A stretch of DNA of 64,000 bases from Megaleporinus macrocephalus. Its lineage: Eukaryota; Chordata; Actinopteri; Characiformes; Anostomidae. The stretch is taken from the NCBI GenBank assembly GCA_021613375.1, contig CM038704.1, positions 8,528,091 to 8,592,090 of the forward strand. The letters are read 5' to 3'. The translations under genes were made by a program, and so were the position numbers. The stretch's first letter is position 1, and each line of letters opens with the position of its first letter. Positions 33,206 through 44,245 of this stretch are shown here, one piece after another. The notes under the pieces are model-generated. The model saw only the letters and a program-made list of their open reading frames with translations, had not been told where the DNA came from and did not search any database.

Positions 33206-33885
33206 GCACCATTTAATGTGGAACCAGACCAATTTACCAATAAGCTGGCGAGTAGGAAGCAACTTCCGTTTTCTATTCTATTCCGTTTTCTGGTGTTGTT
33301 ATCTCGTTACTGAGGCGCCGATTCGAGCAGGACTGTTTTTACTGAGGAAGCTCTGAGTTTGGTGAATTCTAAGAGATTCATACTGGATTAAAATCACAGA
33401 GCTCGTCGGTAATCACTCCGATTACACCACGTCCCCAGGTAACACTAATCCAGCTCAAACAGGGCTTAGGCTGCAGGATTGCTCCACAGTTCAGTGAGAA
33501 GGATGTGCACTGATGTGATTCCAGCACAGATGACTAATGATTAAAAGTAAAGTAGCCGGAGTTTCGTAACCAGCAGAAGAAGGAAAAGATTCTTCAGTTA
33601 AAGTAAAGTTTCAGAACGCTGCATAAGAAGCGCACACGCAGCTAATTAGCATCCTCCTTTCACTTTTCCCACTTGCAGTGTTTCTTCAAACTGTAGCTGT
33701 TTTTTAAAGGCAGCAGAGCGTAAAGATTTCTCTTTCTTACTCTTTTGTACGTTTCCTGTCTCCGATCTCATCACCCTCTTTCCGTCACCCTTTCCATTCA
33801 CTCTGTATCTGTGTGCTTCCCATTTTTTCCTTTTCTATTTTTCACCCACACACATACGTGTGTGTATATATATGTGTATATATGC
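33206..33885. other. Unique DNA, no gene
   Basis: Splice-site-like signals are isolated and frames are short. A short (TATG/TG)n run lies near 33855. Confidence 0.4.
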
Positions 33886-34165
33886 TGGACTTTTTTAACA
33901 CTGTGTCCACTCACTGTCCAATCTATTAAACACTCTTACGGCTTACGGTTGGTCCACCATGTAGAAGTCAGAGATGATAGCTCTTCTGTAGCTGCACAGT
34001 TTGTGTTGGTCATTCTCAAGTCCTTCATCAGTAGTCACAGGATGCTGCCCACAGGACAATGTTGGCTGGATGTTGCTGGACTATTCTCTGTCCAGCATTG
34101 ACACTGCTGTGTCTGATCCACTCACAACACCACCATTTTAATGTTATGGCTGATTGGTGTGTGTA
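33886..34165 (+). mobile_element. Foldback element (family FB), truncated copy 1
   Basis: It contains the FB middle ('GTGTCCACTCACTGTCCAAT', 'GTAGAAGTCAGAGATGATAG', 'CACAGGATGCTGCCCACAGG') and the right terminus ending TTTTAATGTTATGGCTGATT. The left half is missing. No coding. Confidence 0.85.
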
Positions 34166-34169
34166 TGTG

Positions 34170-34200
<31 letters not shown>

Positions 34201-34244
34201 AATATTTTTTTTTTTCTTGATTTCTATTTATTTAATTTTTTCTG

Positions 34245-34345
34245 TTTTAATATTGTGTGGAATTTTCATGATAAACGAACCAATAGAAATGCTCCAAAGA
34301 AAAAAAATCTGGTTTCATTGACTTTTGATTGAAAGACATTTAAAG
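34245..34345 (-). mobile_element. M2 miniature fragment
   Basis: 'AACCAATAGAAATGCTCCAA' and 'GGTTTCATTGACTTTTGATT' match M2 in antisense. It lies next to a TA microsatellite (34174-34200). Confidence 0.7.
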
Positions 34346-34429
34346 ATATATGTTTTTCTTTGCACACTTTTCTTGATAGAGATATGTTTGAAGAAAAAAG
34401 AACGTACAGAATATCATGGTGGGTGGATA

Positions 34430-35056
34430 TTGCAGCCAGTGGCGCAGATAAACATTTATTTTTTAAAGAATGAATGCAAATTTAATACCAGAAAAAAAAT
34501 TCTGAAGCAAGCTTTACACGATCTATAGACAAACAAAAACTAATGGTTTCTACAGCAGGACAATGATCCTAAACACCCCCCAAAATGTTTTGAATGACCT
34601 ATAGAGGCTTAAGCTAATGGTTTTGCTGTGTTAACCCTAACCCTAGCCCTCACAGTCTCCCCAACTTAAACCTCATTTAATTTCTGTGGACAGATCTCAG
34701 AGCAGGAGCGCATAGAAGCCGACACAAGAGTCTCACAGAACTAGAGGAGTTCTGAGAGGACGAATGTGTGAAAATCCACCAAACAAGAACAGGGAGACTT
34801 GTAGCTGCTACAAGAAACATTTACAAGCCATGATTACTTGCCAAGGGGCGTGTTACTGACCATGCAGCGGGCCCAAACATTCGCTTCAGGCTCTTTTCAT
34901 TTTTAATTATTTTGAAACTGGAAAAGAGCTTAAAATATTAAAGAAATGCGTCATCATTAATGTTATGCCTTCCGGTGATCAGGCCATCCTTTACTCTCTC
35001 AGCTATTCACAGTAACAGAAATGGGGAGGGTGCCCAAACTTATGCATCCCACTATA
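34430..35056 (+). pseudogene. Degraded 3' half of a Tc1-like element
   Basis: 'CAGGACAATGATCCTAAACA' corresponds to the QDNDPKH catalytic-Asp motif of Tc1 transposases, and 'GACCATGCAGCGGGCCCAAA' plus 'GGGTGCCCAAACTTATGCAT' to the non-coding 3' end. Frames are broken throughout. The 5' half is absent. It is a third Tc1 subfamily in this window. Confidence 0.75.
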
Positions 35057-35484
35057 TATTCTCTCTCTTTACTCTGTCTCTCCACTTCTCCACTCACTCT
35101 CTCAACCTTTTGCTCTAAACTGTTTCCCCTCTCTCTTTACCTCACTATTCCTATATGAGGGATCTCTATTCTCTCGCTCTTTCTCCTCCTCTTCTTGTGG
35201 CACACGCTCTTCCCTCTCTTTCATCGCCTTCATCTCTCTCTCCTTCCCTCTCTCCTTGCTGCTCTGACTTATCTTTTAAGACTCCAGCTTCTGTCCCCCT
35301 TCTCTTCAGGTCATGAACATCAAAGTGCGAGAAACAGAATCTCTCTTTTTCTTTGAGCGCTGGAGGAGAGAGTGCAGCGACTCAGAGCAGCAGAGCAGCG
35401 TGAGGGCAAAGAGAGGAACCAATATATAACAACAAATAAGATCCGTCCTATTTTAACAGCCCATTAACAACGTGTTAACTTCCA
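35057..35484. other. CT-rich unique DNA
   Basis: Interrupted CTCT/TTCC tracts (35057-35300) are followed by a GC-balanced block near 35310-35420. No gene. Confidence 0.4.
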
Positions 35485-36142
35485 CCCATCAGCCATAACA
35501 TTAAAACCACCGTCCTGTATCTACACACACTGTCCACTGTATCAGCTCCATTTACCACATAGCCACACATTGTAGTAGAGACCGATATATCGGGACGATA
35601 TTTGCCTTTTTTTTTAATATATATATCGGTATTGGCCGATATCAGCGTTTCGCAGCGCCGATTTAAAGTCAGTCCACTCACTGTCCACTCTAATAGACAC
35701 TCCTACCTTGTTTGTCCACCTTGTAGATCTAAAGTCAGAGACGATAGCTCATCTGTGTTTCTGCACAGTTCGTGGTCTTCAATTCTTTTATCAGTGGTCA
35801 CTGGACGCTGCCCACAGGACACTGTTGTCTGCATAGTTTTGGTTGGTGGACTATTCTTAGTCCAGCAGTGACACTGAGGTGTTCATACACTCCAACAGCA
35901 GCACTGCTGTGTCTCATCCTCTCATACCAACATCACCATGTGATCTGCCTCCCTAATAGTACCTGCTCTGTGGTGGTCCTGTGGGGGCCCTGAAAGAACA
36001 GAGTAAACAGTGTATGCAGTGAATCAGATGAACTGTAATTGCTTAACAACAAAGTGCTCCTGTATGGTAGAGGGAGCTGATTAACTGGATAATATTTGCA
36101 GATATACGGAGGTGGTTTAATGTTTTGGCTGATTTGGTGTAT
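35485..36142. mobile_element. Foldback element FB, copy 2, with a deleted hAT end inside
   Basis: The left terminus (ATCAGCCATAACATTAAAAC) and right terminus (GGTTTAATGTTTTGGCTGAT) are inverted copies of each other, and the element is palindromic overall. At 35576 it carries about 90 bp of the hAT seen in copy 3 (TAGAGACCGATATATCGGG). The sequence then jumps directly into the FB middle, so one deletion removed the rest of the hAT and part of FB. Confidence 0.85.
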
Positions 36143-36228
36143 ATATTACATATATGAATGCTTATTAGCTAAATTGAGAGGCTCACTGTGTGGCCCTGTG
36201 AGGTTCTGCCAGCCTGACCAGGGCGCTG
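36143..36228. repeat. Duplicated linker between foldback copies
   Basis: 'CATATATGAATGCTTATTAG', 'GAGGCTCACTGTGTGGCCCT' and 'CAGCCTGACCAGGGCGCTGG' recur at 38046-38135 after the next FB copy. FB plus linker therefore forms a two-copy tandem duplication. Confidence 0.8.
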
Positions 36229-38045
36229 GGATACACTGTCCACTGTATCAGCTCCGTTTACCACATAGCCGCACTTTGTAGTAGAGATAGATATATCGGG
36301 CCAATATTTGCCATTTTTTAAATATATCGGTACTGGCCGATATCAGTGTCAGGTACGTCCGCAGCAGTCGCGTGTTATTGATGCGGTGGAACGTGCTGCT
36401 GCCGCATGTGAAGGACTCCAGGCCAAAACCTTTGGAACTGTTCGGTGAAATAAGTGAAAATTATTAATTTATAGCAAACAATGTTTTTTTTTTTTAATCA
36501 GGCGGTTACGTGATTCTAGTTCCGGCCATAGACGGGAACCTAAGCGGATGTTTTACTCCTTAGCTTCGGGGCTTAAGCTAACTGCTCTAGTGTAATACAT
36601 ACATTCATAGGTTACTGTTACACAGAGAGTCTCTCCGGAGCAGCCAGAGTGTTCCAGATATTACTCAGCTTCCAGCTAAGAGAACAGTCATTACAGCATA
36701 TTAGCGCCTCTCTGTCTATCACGTCGCACGTGCTGTTTGTTTTTCTCTTTCTCCCGAAGTGCCCTATCCTCCTTCAAGAACCGCAATTTTACCACAACGT
36801 GATAAAAACCCGAGCGTGAAGTGAGGCTCTCTCTGTAACTGCAGTAAACATGTGGGCTGTGTGGAAGTATCTTTCAATGCACTTGTTTTTTTGTCATTAG
36901 TTTTTATTGCAGAAACAACGACCACAGTTTTACAATTACCATTTGGTATGAATATATGAAAATAAGAGAAAGTACCACCCACCTATCCCCCTTTCTCCCA
37001 ACCTTCCCAAACCACCCGCAATCCAACCCCTCTTTCCACCAACCAGGGTTACAACAGCAACATCATGGAATTCCTATTTTAAAAGAGCATCATTTAACTT
37101 AGATATCAAGTTACTCCACATTAATACAGTACTTGGTCGTTTCAATGCTCTTATTAATACTGTGTGTGTCATAAGTATGAAGACATGTATGTTACACTCT
37201 TTCAGCAGTAGTGTGATCGTATTGTATTGTCTACTTAAGTCAGTTTTTAATAAATTATGTTAAGTAATAAATAAATGTTGTGCATCCACTTATTATTATT
37301 AATGTGACATTTTAGCAGCAAATAAAGCAGAAAACTATCAGCCAAAAATATCAGCAGCACATATCAGCTGACCCTGACCTCTAAACATTGACATCGGCTA
37401 TAGAAAAACCTATACCGGCCGATCTCTACTTCATAGTTCTACACTTACAGCCTGTAGTTCATCTTCTTCTCTGCATACCCCACCAAGACCACCACAGAGC
37501 AGATATTATGTGGGTGGTGGGTCATTCTCAGCACTGCAGTGACACCGATGTGGCATGTTAGTGTGTGTCGTGCTAGTACGACCGGACACAGCAGTGCTGC
37601 TTGAGTGTTTAAACACTGTGTCCACTCACTGTCCACTCTATTAGACACTCCCACCTTGTTTGTCTACCTTGTAGATGTAAAGTCAGAGACAGTAGCTCAT
37701 CTGTGTTGCTGCACAGTTTGTGTTCTCTAGTCCTTCATCAGTGGACACTGGACGCTGCCCACAGGACACTGTTGGCTGGATGTTCTTGGTTGGTGGACTA
37801 TTCTCAGTCCAGCAGTGACACCGAGGTGTTCAAACACTCCAGCAGCACTGCTCTGTCTGATCCACTCATACCAACACATCATCACCATGTCAGTGTGACT
37901 GCAGCGCTAAGAATAATCTGCCTCCCTAATAGTACCTGCTCCGTGGTGGTCCTGTGGGGGCCCAACAAAGTGCTCCTATACGGTAGAGGGACAATATTTG
38001 CAGATATAAGGAGGTGGTTTCATGTTTTGGCTGATTTGGTGTATA
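36229..38045. mobile_element. Foldback element FB, copy 3, carrying a complete hAT insertion
   Basis: Left half 36229-36281 and remainder 37429-38045, with the right terminus at TTTTGGCTGATTTGGTGTA. The left-end repeat itself is missing, as expected if copies 2 and 3 arose by tandem duplication. The middle has the inverted CAGCAGTGCTGC / GCAGCACTGCTC pair around 37578 and 37845. Confidence 0.85.
36282..37428. mobile_element. hAT-type element, 1147 bp, nested in FB copy 3
   Basis: The ends read TAGAGATAGATATATCGG and, from the right, TAGAGATCGGCCGGTATAGG. The flanks are CTTTGTAG (36274-36281) and CTTCATAG (37429-37436), 6 of 8 identical. FB copies elsewhere (47665-47680) show the uninterrupted site. 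It has no transposase. A segment at about 36880-37080 (TTTTTATTGCAGAAACAACG and beyond) looks like a further insertion. Confidence 0.85.
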
Positions 38046-38168
38046 CATATATGAATGTTTGTTATCTAATTGAGAGGCTCATTGTGTGGCCCTGTGATGC
38101 TCTCCCAGCCTGACCAGGGTGCTGGGATAGGCTACAGCACTCCCGGTGATGCAGGTTGACAAGTGGTG
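38046..38168. repeat. Second copy of the foldback linker, SINE-tail-like
   Basis: It repeats 36143-36228 and continues 'GATAGGCTACAGCACTCCCG', text resembling the 3' part of fish SINEs. Confidence 0.7.
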
Positions 38169-38492
38169 TGTCACGTCCTGCCCTGTTCCGAGCCTGTCTG
38201 TTATTGTTGTCGTTCTCCTGCGTCACGTTACATCTGTCTCATGTGCTCTTGTTTACATTGTCAAGTCCGCGTAGTCTTTGTTTACCTTTCTGTCATGTGG
38301 TCCACGTCATGTCCACCAGGTGTCCTGTGTTTGGTGTCTCGTGCGTTTGTGTAAAGCCTCCCCTCTCTGTCGAGAATTGTGTGTTCATACCTTTAACGTT
38401 GCTTCCCGTCTGTTCACATCTTTTTTTCAATGTGGAGTCCAATAAAGACATTAGCACGTATATCCGACTACCTCGTCTCTCACAGCGTTACA
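38169..38492 (+). mobile_element. Solo LTR, 324 bp
   Basis: It starts TGTCACG and ends CGTTACA, giving short inverted ends in TG...CA form. A polyadenylation signal AATAAA lies near 38441. The flanks TGGTG (38164-38168) and TGTTG (38493-38497) match at 4 of 5 positions. No internal retroelement domain lies beside it, so this is most likely a solo LTR left by recombination of a Ty3/Gypsy-like element. The class is an inference from its length and ends. Confidence 0.6.
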
Positions 38493-38734
38493 TGTTGTGA
38501 ATAATTAATAAACAAATACATTTTTTTTTTGGATTAAAAGTAAACTTTTGCCTGTTTACACTGAGCATCCAAAAGTTTGCTTCTTCTGAAATCTTTTATT
38601 CTGGGCCTTGGGTCCAAGGGGGCCCTTACTGGTTACTACAAGAGAAAAAGAGAATAAACTATGTGAAAACATATATCCAAAGTAAAACATGCATTTGCAT
38701 ATCTATTGTTTATTGGAGTTGCTGTTTATATTGT

Positions 38735-38870
38735 GTGATCAATAGAAATGCTCCAGAAAGCCAAAAGGTTCTGGTTTCATTGACTTACATTAAAATTAAA
38801 GACTGTTTTGGTCCTCCTCTATAAAGCTGCCATTTGCTTGTTTTTCTTTGGACAGCGATGATATAAATGT
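38735..38870 (-). mobile_element. M2 miniature fragment
   Basis: 'ATCAATAGAAATGCTCCAGA' and 'GGTTTCATTGACTTACATTA', ending at TTTGGACAGCGATGATA. The distal terminal repeat is missing. Confidence 0.75.
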
Positions 38871-39047
38871 TTTTTATTAAACACTTTTTAAATGTGTTTG
38901 TACAAAAAAACACCCTTTATCACTTAATGACTGTTGCTAGACAGAATAAACTTATCCTTTATGTAAATGATGTTCCTATGAATGTAAAGTTTTTCATAAT
39001 ACTTAGTTACACCTGACTAGCTTTATACATTTATTATATATAGTCCC

Positions 39048-39232
39048 TCTCCAAAACAGTAACTTCACAGGAGAGGCCAAAAACATTCTTTATTTTCAAT
39101 GCAAGTTACTGTACAGAGGTTTTATTCCAAGTGATTTTAGAGCATTTCTATTGGTCCATTCATTATGGCACTATTACAGGATATAAATAGCAGCTGTTCT
39201 GTTCAAATAATAGAGAAACATAAAATGGTAAG
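39048..39232 (+). mobile_element. M2 miniature fragment, opposite orientation to 38735
   Basis: 'CCAAAACAGTAACTTCACAG', 'GAGCATTTCTATTGGTCCAT' and 'CTGTTCTGTTCAAATAATAG'. With the copy at 38735 it makes an inverted pair about 180 bp apart. Confidence 0.75.
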
Positions 39233-39239
39233 CATGTTT

Positions 39240-40197
39240 CTGTTATTCTGGCCACAAATGTTTATATAGGTCCAGGTTTAAGATTCACTGGCTTAATAGT
39301 GCCAAGTGACCAACATACATTTATATGCCAGCTTACTCCTGGACATTGCACTTATACTTCTGAAACACATGATATTAGTGATCTGAGCAGGATAGATGGT
39401 CACTAATGATGGGGAAATTAATCAGACCAGGAATCTAATCCAATCTAACCAGAGAGTATTTTAACATACTGAAAAGAAACCATAGTGTTGTACTGTTATA
39501 TATGCGCAATATACATATACAGATATATATCCTCTATAAACAGCTGTGCATTCCATTATATTCCTGAATAACCCTGAAGGGTTCCAGAGTGCACCCTCAT
39601 TTATATCTGATCTACTCTGTAAAAGAGAGATGGTTGGGCGGAATAGCCAGGAGTTCACTGGCATTTGGAAATAAAGCAGTGACCGCCGTAACAAATTAGC
39701 CTCTGGGGAGCTTTTCTCTTCAAATTAAAACTGACAGCAGGTGACACTCACAAACTCATTAAAATACCTCTGGCAGAGACTGGCCTTATCCCGGGCCAGA
39801 GAGCGAGGCCGATAAATTAAACATTCCTATCCAGAGTGGCGGGTACAGGGGGGTGTTGGTTCTGTCCTTGCGGATGACTCAGTTCAGGCATTTGGCTAAA
39901 GAGCTGAAAGGCTACTGGCACTGACCGAGGCTGTAAGTGCCAGGTCCAGCACTGTTTACTGTCCAGGGGCCGGACTCAGTAACAGTCCAGATCATCCAGG
40001 GGATCAGAGGGTACTCCAAACACACAGTGTTAGTGAAAATACAGATCCAGAAACAGCCTTTGATGGAATATGAATTATAATGCGCTCTCATTTAGTTTAG
40101 TTGGATTCACTCGGCAGGCTGTTAGTCGGCCTGTTTTACAGGATTTGCCAAATTCTCAATCCCATCCATATGGTGAGTGCTAGTCATTAACCCAGAC

Positions 40198-40232
<35 letters not shown>

Positions 40233-40785
40233 TTCGGCGCAGCTTGTGTCTGGCAGGCATTTAACATGCGCACTATCGACTGTTGATCTTTTCTGATTCA
40301 CTTTAATCCACTGGAGTGGAGCAGCAGAGGCCACGGAGCGATTTAGGTGACGCTTCTAGGTGACATCGCTCTCTCTCTCTTGCTCTCGTTTTCTCGAAGG
40401 CCATTAAACGCAATGCACAGACAATATTAGGGCGGGGGGGGGGGGCTACTCAAGAGGGGCAAAAGGGCATAGTGAACATGAATGAAACATATTTTAATTA
40501 ACACCAAAACACAAAAACACTACATTTAACTAGCATTCTAGACTTCCCCCAAAGACTGGCAACATTTGTCCTGCTCACGTCTGCACCATAGATGTTTCAG
40601 TCTGCTCTCAGTCCTGTATGAGGGAAAATGATATCCAGTATTTAACATACTCTTTTTACAAATATATTGTTGAATAATCAGGTTTAAAAAATAATCAGAA
40701 TTGCTTTTTTTGGGCTTAATTGCGGTGTGCTGGCCTCTCTTTAGTGTACTTTCCACAGCTAAGGCCGACTGACCATCTAAAGCTA
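39240..40785. other. Unique DNA; candidate conserved blocks 39640-39840 and 40040-40430
   Basis: 39640-39840 has 'CCGTAACAAATTAGCCTCTG', 'AAATTAAAACTGACAGCAGG' and 'GAGGCCGATAAATTAAACAT'. 40040-40430 has 'GAATATGAATTATAATGCGC' and 'GAAGGCCATTAAACGCAATG', with a (CT)n run at 40198-40235 and a G12 run near 40434. The blocks look constrained but are not coding. Confidence 0.38.
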
Positions 40786-40788
40786 CAC

Positions 40789-41276
40789 AATTTTCATGCA
40801 ATTCATGCAATTTTCATACAACCTACAAACAATATTGTCCATTTCACAATTAATGAAGTGTATCAGATGATTTTAAAGAATAAAAATGTTTGTATTAAGT
40901 CTATTTTTGTATAGAGGCTTATTTTGCATATAGTCCTATTATCAGTAATTCTCAGTCCTCTGTCTAAATCTCCTGGTACGACCACCAATCCAAGTTAAGG
41001 ATGTTGGACTAATTGGTTGTTAGGACACTCTTACTCAATTGTGATGCACAGCTGAAAAACATTCTACTAATAAGTGAGTATAAAAGGGAGAACAACATTC
41101 TAGGTTAGTTTAGTATCTGAAGTATCAGCAGTTGATGGCTTGCTGACCGACTCACAATGACCAGAAAGAAACAACTTTCTTTAGAGACCCGTCAGTCCAT
41201 TGTTGTGTTAAGGAAGAAGATACTCCATTGAAAACAAAAACATTTCCATGTGATCCCAAACTTTTGAGTGGTAGTG
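40789..41276 (+). mobile_element. Tc1-type miniature element, copy C, 5'-truncated
   Basis: It enters inside the left sub-terminal region (ACACAATTTTCATGCAATTC). It carries the transposase start at 41157 (MTRKKQLSLETRQSIVVLRK) and ends CAAACTTTTGAGTGGTAGTG before TA. It has the same internal junction as the other three copies. Confidence 0.88.
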
Positions 41277-42234
41277 TAGGTTCATACTTGACGCATTGTA
41301 TCTGCCAAGGGTACCTGCACCAGAAATGATGCTGGCTTATGGCCCATAAAATACGAGAAGATTTGCTGAGCAGGTTCACTTCTCCAGGCATGTGTAACAG
41401 GATTAATCCAGAATGTAATGTTTTACTAGGTTTTCTGGTGTTTTTTACCTATTTTTTTTTACTAATACATATTTAAGCCAATATATGTAAGAATGTGCAT
41501 TACTACCTTGTTTATAAGTTACAAGGGACATCCATTTTGAAGAAGAGGTTATGTAGGCTGGTCATTCAGAGGCTACAATAAAGGTGAAGCATCGGCCTCG
41601 CTGATGCCAGAGGTAGCCTTTTTTCAATTGCTCTTCTCATCTGATATTAAGAAAGGTTACTTTGACATATATAAGCAAGGAATGCATATTCTAGACTATA
41701 TGTAGGTCCATGAAAAGCTGTGTTTATTTGAACGCAAACTATGTATTTATCTACGTTTTGATATTTGTGAAACCATTAAACTGAATACAGCATTGTACGC
41801 TACTAGCAATAATATTGTGCATTGCTCAAGATATTATTTCACAACCTGTAAATTTACTTACACTGCACTGAGAGCATATAGTTAAAAACCTATTGTTTTA
41901 ATCAGCAGGTAGATCTTTGGGGTGATTGCTGCTGATCTCATGCTGTCTGCTTTTCTTTGAAAACTCTTGTGCAGAGAATAAACTGATGCAGATTCCGTCA
42001 TGGTCCTGTTTTACTCAATGCAGAGTGGGGTAGTAAATGAGCCGGGTTCCACATGCACCTGTGTATACTGCTTTTAGGGCTCTGCTGGTTATGTATCACA
42101 GTAATGCAGTTCATGTGTTGTTTAACGTGACAGAATTCTTTCTACATGTTTATGTTGTCCCGCTCCCATACACACTGAACTAGTTACAATCGGCTCCTGC
42201 GTATTAAAATTTAGTCCTGCACCACAAGATATTG
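41277..42234. other. Unique or unassigned AT-rich DNA
   Basis: No repeat family, terminal repeat or long open frame is recognised. Confidence 0.4.
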
Positions 42235-42311
42235 TGGTGGGAATGCAGACCTCCACGGCAGACGAACCAAACTCTTTAGCAAAAAGTTCTAGTTATTGGG
42301 ATACAGCTCAT
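42235..42311 (+). repeat. Local duplicate, copy 1 (empty site for the SINE)
   Basis: 'GGGAATGCAGACCTCCACGG' and 'GCAAAAAGTTCTAGTTATTG', then GGATACAGCTCATC. It matches 42769-42841 plus 43152-43175, where the SINE interrupts the same sequence. Confidence 0.85.
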
Positions 42312-42599
42312 CAATCAGCTTGGTTGTCACCGTGTCAACATCGGAGACAAAAGTGATTGGTGGAGTGAGTTCATGTCACCTGCGAAAGATGATTAAAATT
42401 ATCTCGCATTTTCAGCAGCCGAAAAACTTCATTAGGAGCGCAAGAGATTACGCCCTCAACACACTATTAGGGGCTCTGTTTACACATGGCATTAAAACGT
42501 GCGCTGCTCCAGTTGTTTGCATGTGTGCATCACAGTACATTTGTGATAAGTTAGAACTAAAATTTAGAGCTATTTGCTACATGTGTTTGCACACAGCAG

Positions 42600-42641
42600 A
42601 ATTTGACCTACACATTTAACCCATCCGTGCAGTGAAACACC

Positions 42642-42680
<39 letters not shown>

Positions 42681-42760
42681 GAGTGGTGGGCAGCCATATC
42701 CACAGCAGCTGGGGAGCAGTTAGGCGGGTTAGGTGCCTTGTTCATGGGCACTTTAGTTGA
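42600..42760 (+). repeat. Interspersed repeat with internal (CA)n
   Basis: 'CATCCGTGCAGTGAAACACC', (AC)n, 'GAGTGGTGGGCAGCCATATC' and 'TAGGTGCCTTGTTCATGGGC'. The last phrase recurs in many fish genomes as part of an old interspersed repeat; the class is uncertain. Confidence 0.55.
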
Positions 42761-42841
42761 GATGATAGGGTTGGAATGCAGACTTCCACGCCAGACAAAC
42801 CAGAAGGTGAACTATTTCGCAAAAAGTTCTAGTTACTGAAA

Positions 42842-43151
42842 TAGGCCGGCACGGTGGTGTAGTGGTTAGCACTGTCTCACAGCAAGATGATTCAGGTTTC
42901 TGTGAGACAGTGCTAACCACTACACCATGTTTGAGTGGGTTTCCTCCGGGTACTCCGGTTTCCTCCCACAGTCCAAACACATGCATGTTAGGTTGATCAC
43001 TCACTTTAAATTGTCTGTAGATGTGAGTGTGAGTGCATAAGTGTATGTTGGTCATGCGATGGACTGGTGACCTGTCCATGGTGTACCCCTTCGCCCGATG
43101 ACCCTGACTAGCGGAATAAAGTGGAAAATAATGGATGGATGGATGGATGGA
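42842..43151 (+). mobile_element. tRNA-like SINE, 310 bp, with rearranged head
   Basis: The head GGCACGGTGGTGTAGTGGTT has an A-box-like TGGTGTAGTGG. The body has GGGTTTCCTCCGGGTACTCC and CTCCCACAGTCCAAACACAT. The tail is (GGAT)n. Flanks of TAGTTACTG(A/GG)AA at 42830-42841 and 43152-43165 form a 12-14-bp target duplication, and the local duplicate at 42235 shows the empty site. The B-box region is replaced by an inverted copy of the head. It should be transcribed by RNA polymerase III if active, but the lost B box argues against activity. Confidence 0.85.
42855..42927. repeat. Perfect 28-bp inverted repeat within the SINE head
   Basis: The arms 42855-42882 and 42900-42927 are exact reverse complements, each containing TGGTGTAGTGGTTAGCAC. 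The loop is 17 nt. The right arm stands where the SINE's B-box and spacer should be, so it was copied from the head by a template switch or strand-slippage event. Confidence 0.95.
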
Positions 43152-43458
43152 TAGTTACTGGGAAAGAGCTCATACATCTGCTGACCAGCATGTTGTGTGG
43201 GGCTTAGCGTTTGTTAAAGCTGATATGCAAAATGTACATTGCCTGCTATCTTGTCTATCGGTGTAGCTTAAGACACCTGGAACACTATACCTCAAATTTT
43301 AATAGGCTACACATAGCATACACCACAGTAGTCAGATTTAAAAGTAAACATTGAGCCTGTTTACACTTTACATTAGCATGTGTTTAGTGTCTGGATTGGT
43401 TTAACTTTGGCCAGTTTACATTTACACTGTTCACTGAAATGCATTCTCAGTGTGACTG

Positions 43459-44245
43459 CCCTTACAGAAAATAAGTATACTTAAAGTTAATTTTATTAAA
43501 TAAACTTAAGTTAAAGTATATTTTCCAAGTATACTTTATGTAGTTACTATACTACATACAATATCATTGTACTAGTAGTACACTTGTATATGTAATATTT
43601 TAATACCTCTTGGGACTAAATTGGCCCACTTTTTAGTTTATGAAAGTATACTTCTATGTACATTTTAAGTGTGAAAGTAGTAAACTACAAGTACACAACT
43701 AGTTTACATCTTTTGTGCCGCATCTACACTAAAATTAAACGTATGGGTTCAATGTTAGTTTACTAGTTTGTTAATTCATCTTCAAAAGTATACGTGTAAG
43801 TTTTATTTAAGTGAACTTATCATACTACTTTAAAGTATATGACTAGGTTTAAGGGTATTTTCTACTTTAACATTTATTTACTCACTAGTGGACACACATA
43901 AAATTAACAAGACATACTCAGATTAAGAAACATATTTGTGTCTTTATGAATCTTTATAAATAAAATTTCCAAACAAATATTATACTGGATGCCTTTTTGT
44001 GCAGGACAAGAATACTTACTTTTCTTAAGTATATCTCAACCAAAGACGAAGTACAAGTAAAGGCAGAATATACTTAGACTGTTCTGTATACTTGTCAGTA
44101 GAACCCAAGTACACTTAAGTATAACTGTGTTTAATATATCACTGAGAAGTACATAAAAAAAGTAAACTGAAAGCATAGTCACTTGTTTTTAGTTTAAAAG
44201 AAGTATACTAATGGCACACTTGAATAAACTTCTTTTTTGTAAGGG
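43459..44245. mobile_element. Non-autonomous DNA transposon, 787 bp
   Basis: The ends read CCCTTACAGAAAATAAGTAT and, from the right, CCCTTACAAAAAAGAAGTTT. The inside is packed with AAGTATACTT palindromes in both orientations. No clear target duplication was found (TGTGACTG versus TGGGTGGA). The family is familiar from fish genomes; superfamily hAT-like by appearance. No coding. Confidence 0.7.

Noticed and set aside
34630..34650. Interstitial telomere sequence (TTAACCCTAACCCTAGCCC)
   Set aside because: Only about three units; too short to separate from chance within the Tc1 remnant.
42842..42927. Genuine tRNA gene
   Set aside because: Only the A-box-like segment is present; there is no B box, anticodon arm or acceptor pairing, and the SINE tail and target duplication explain it.
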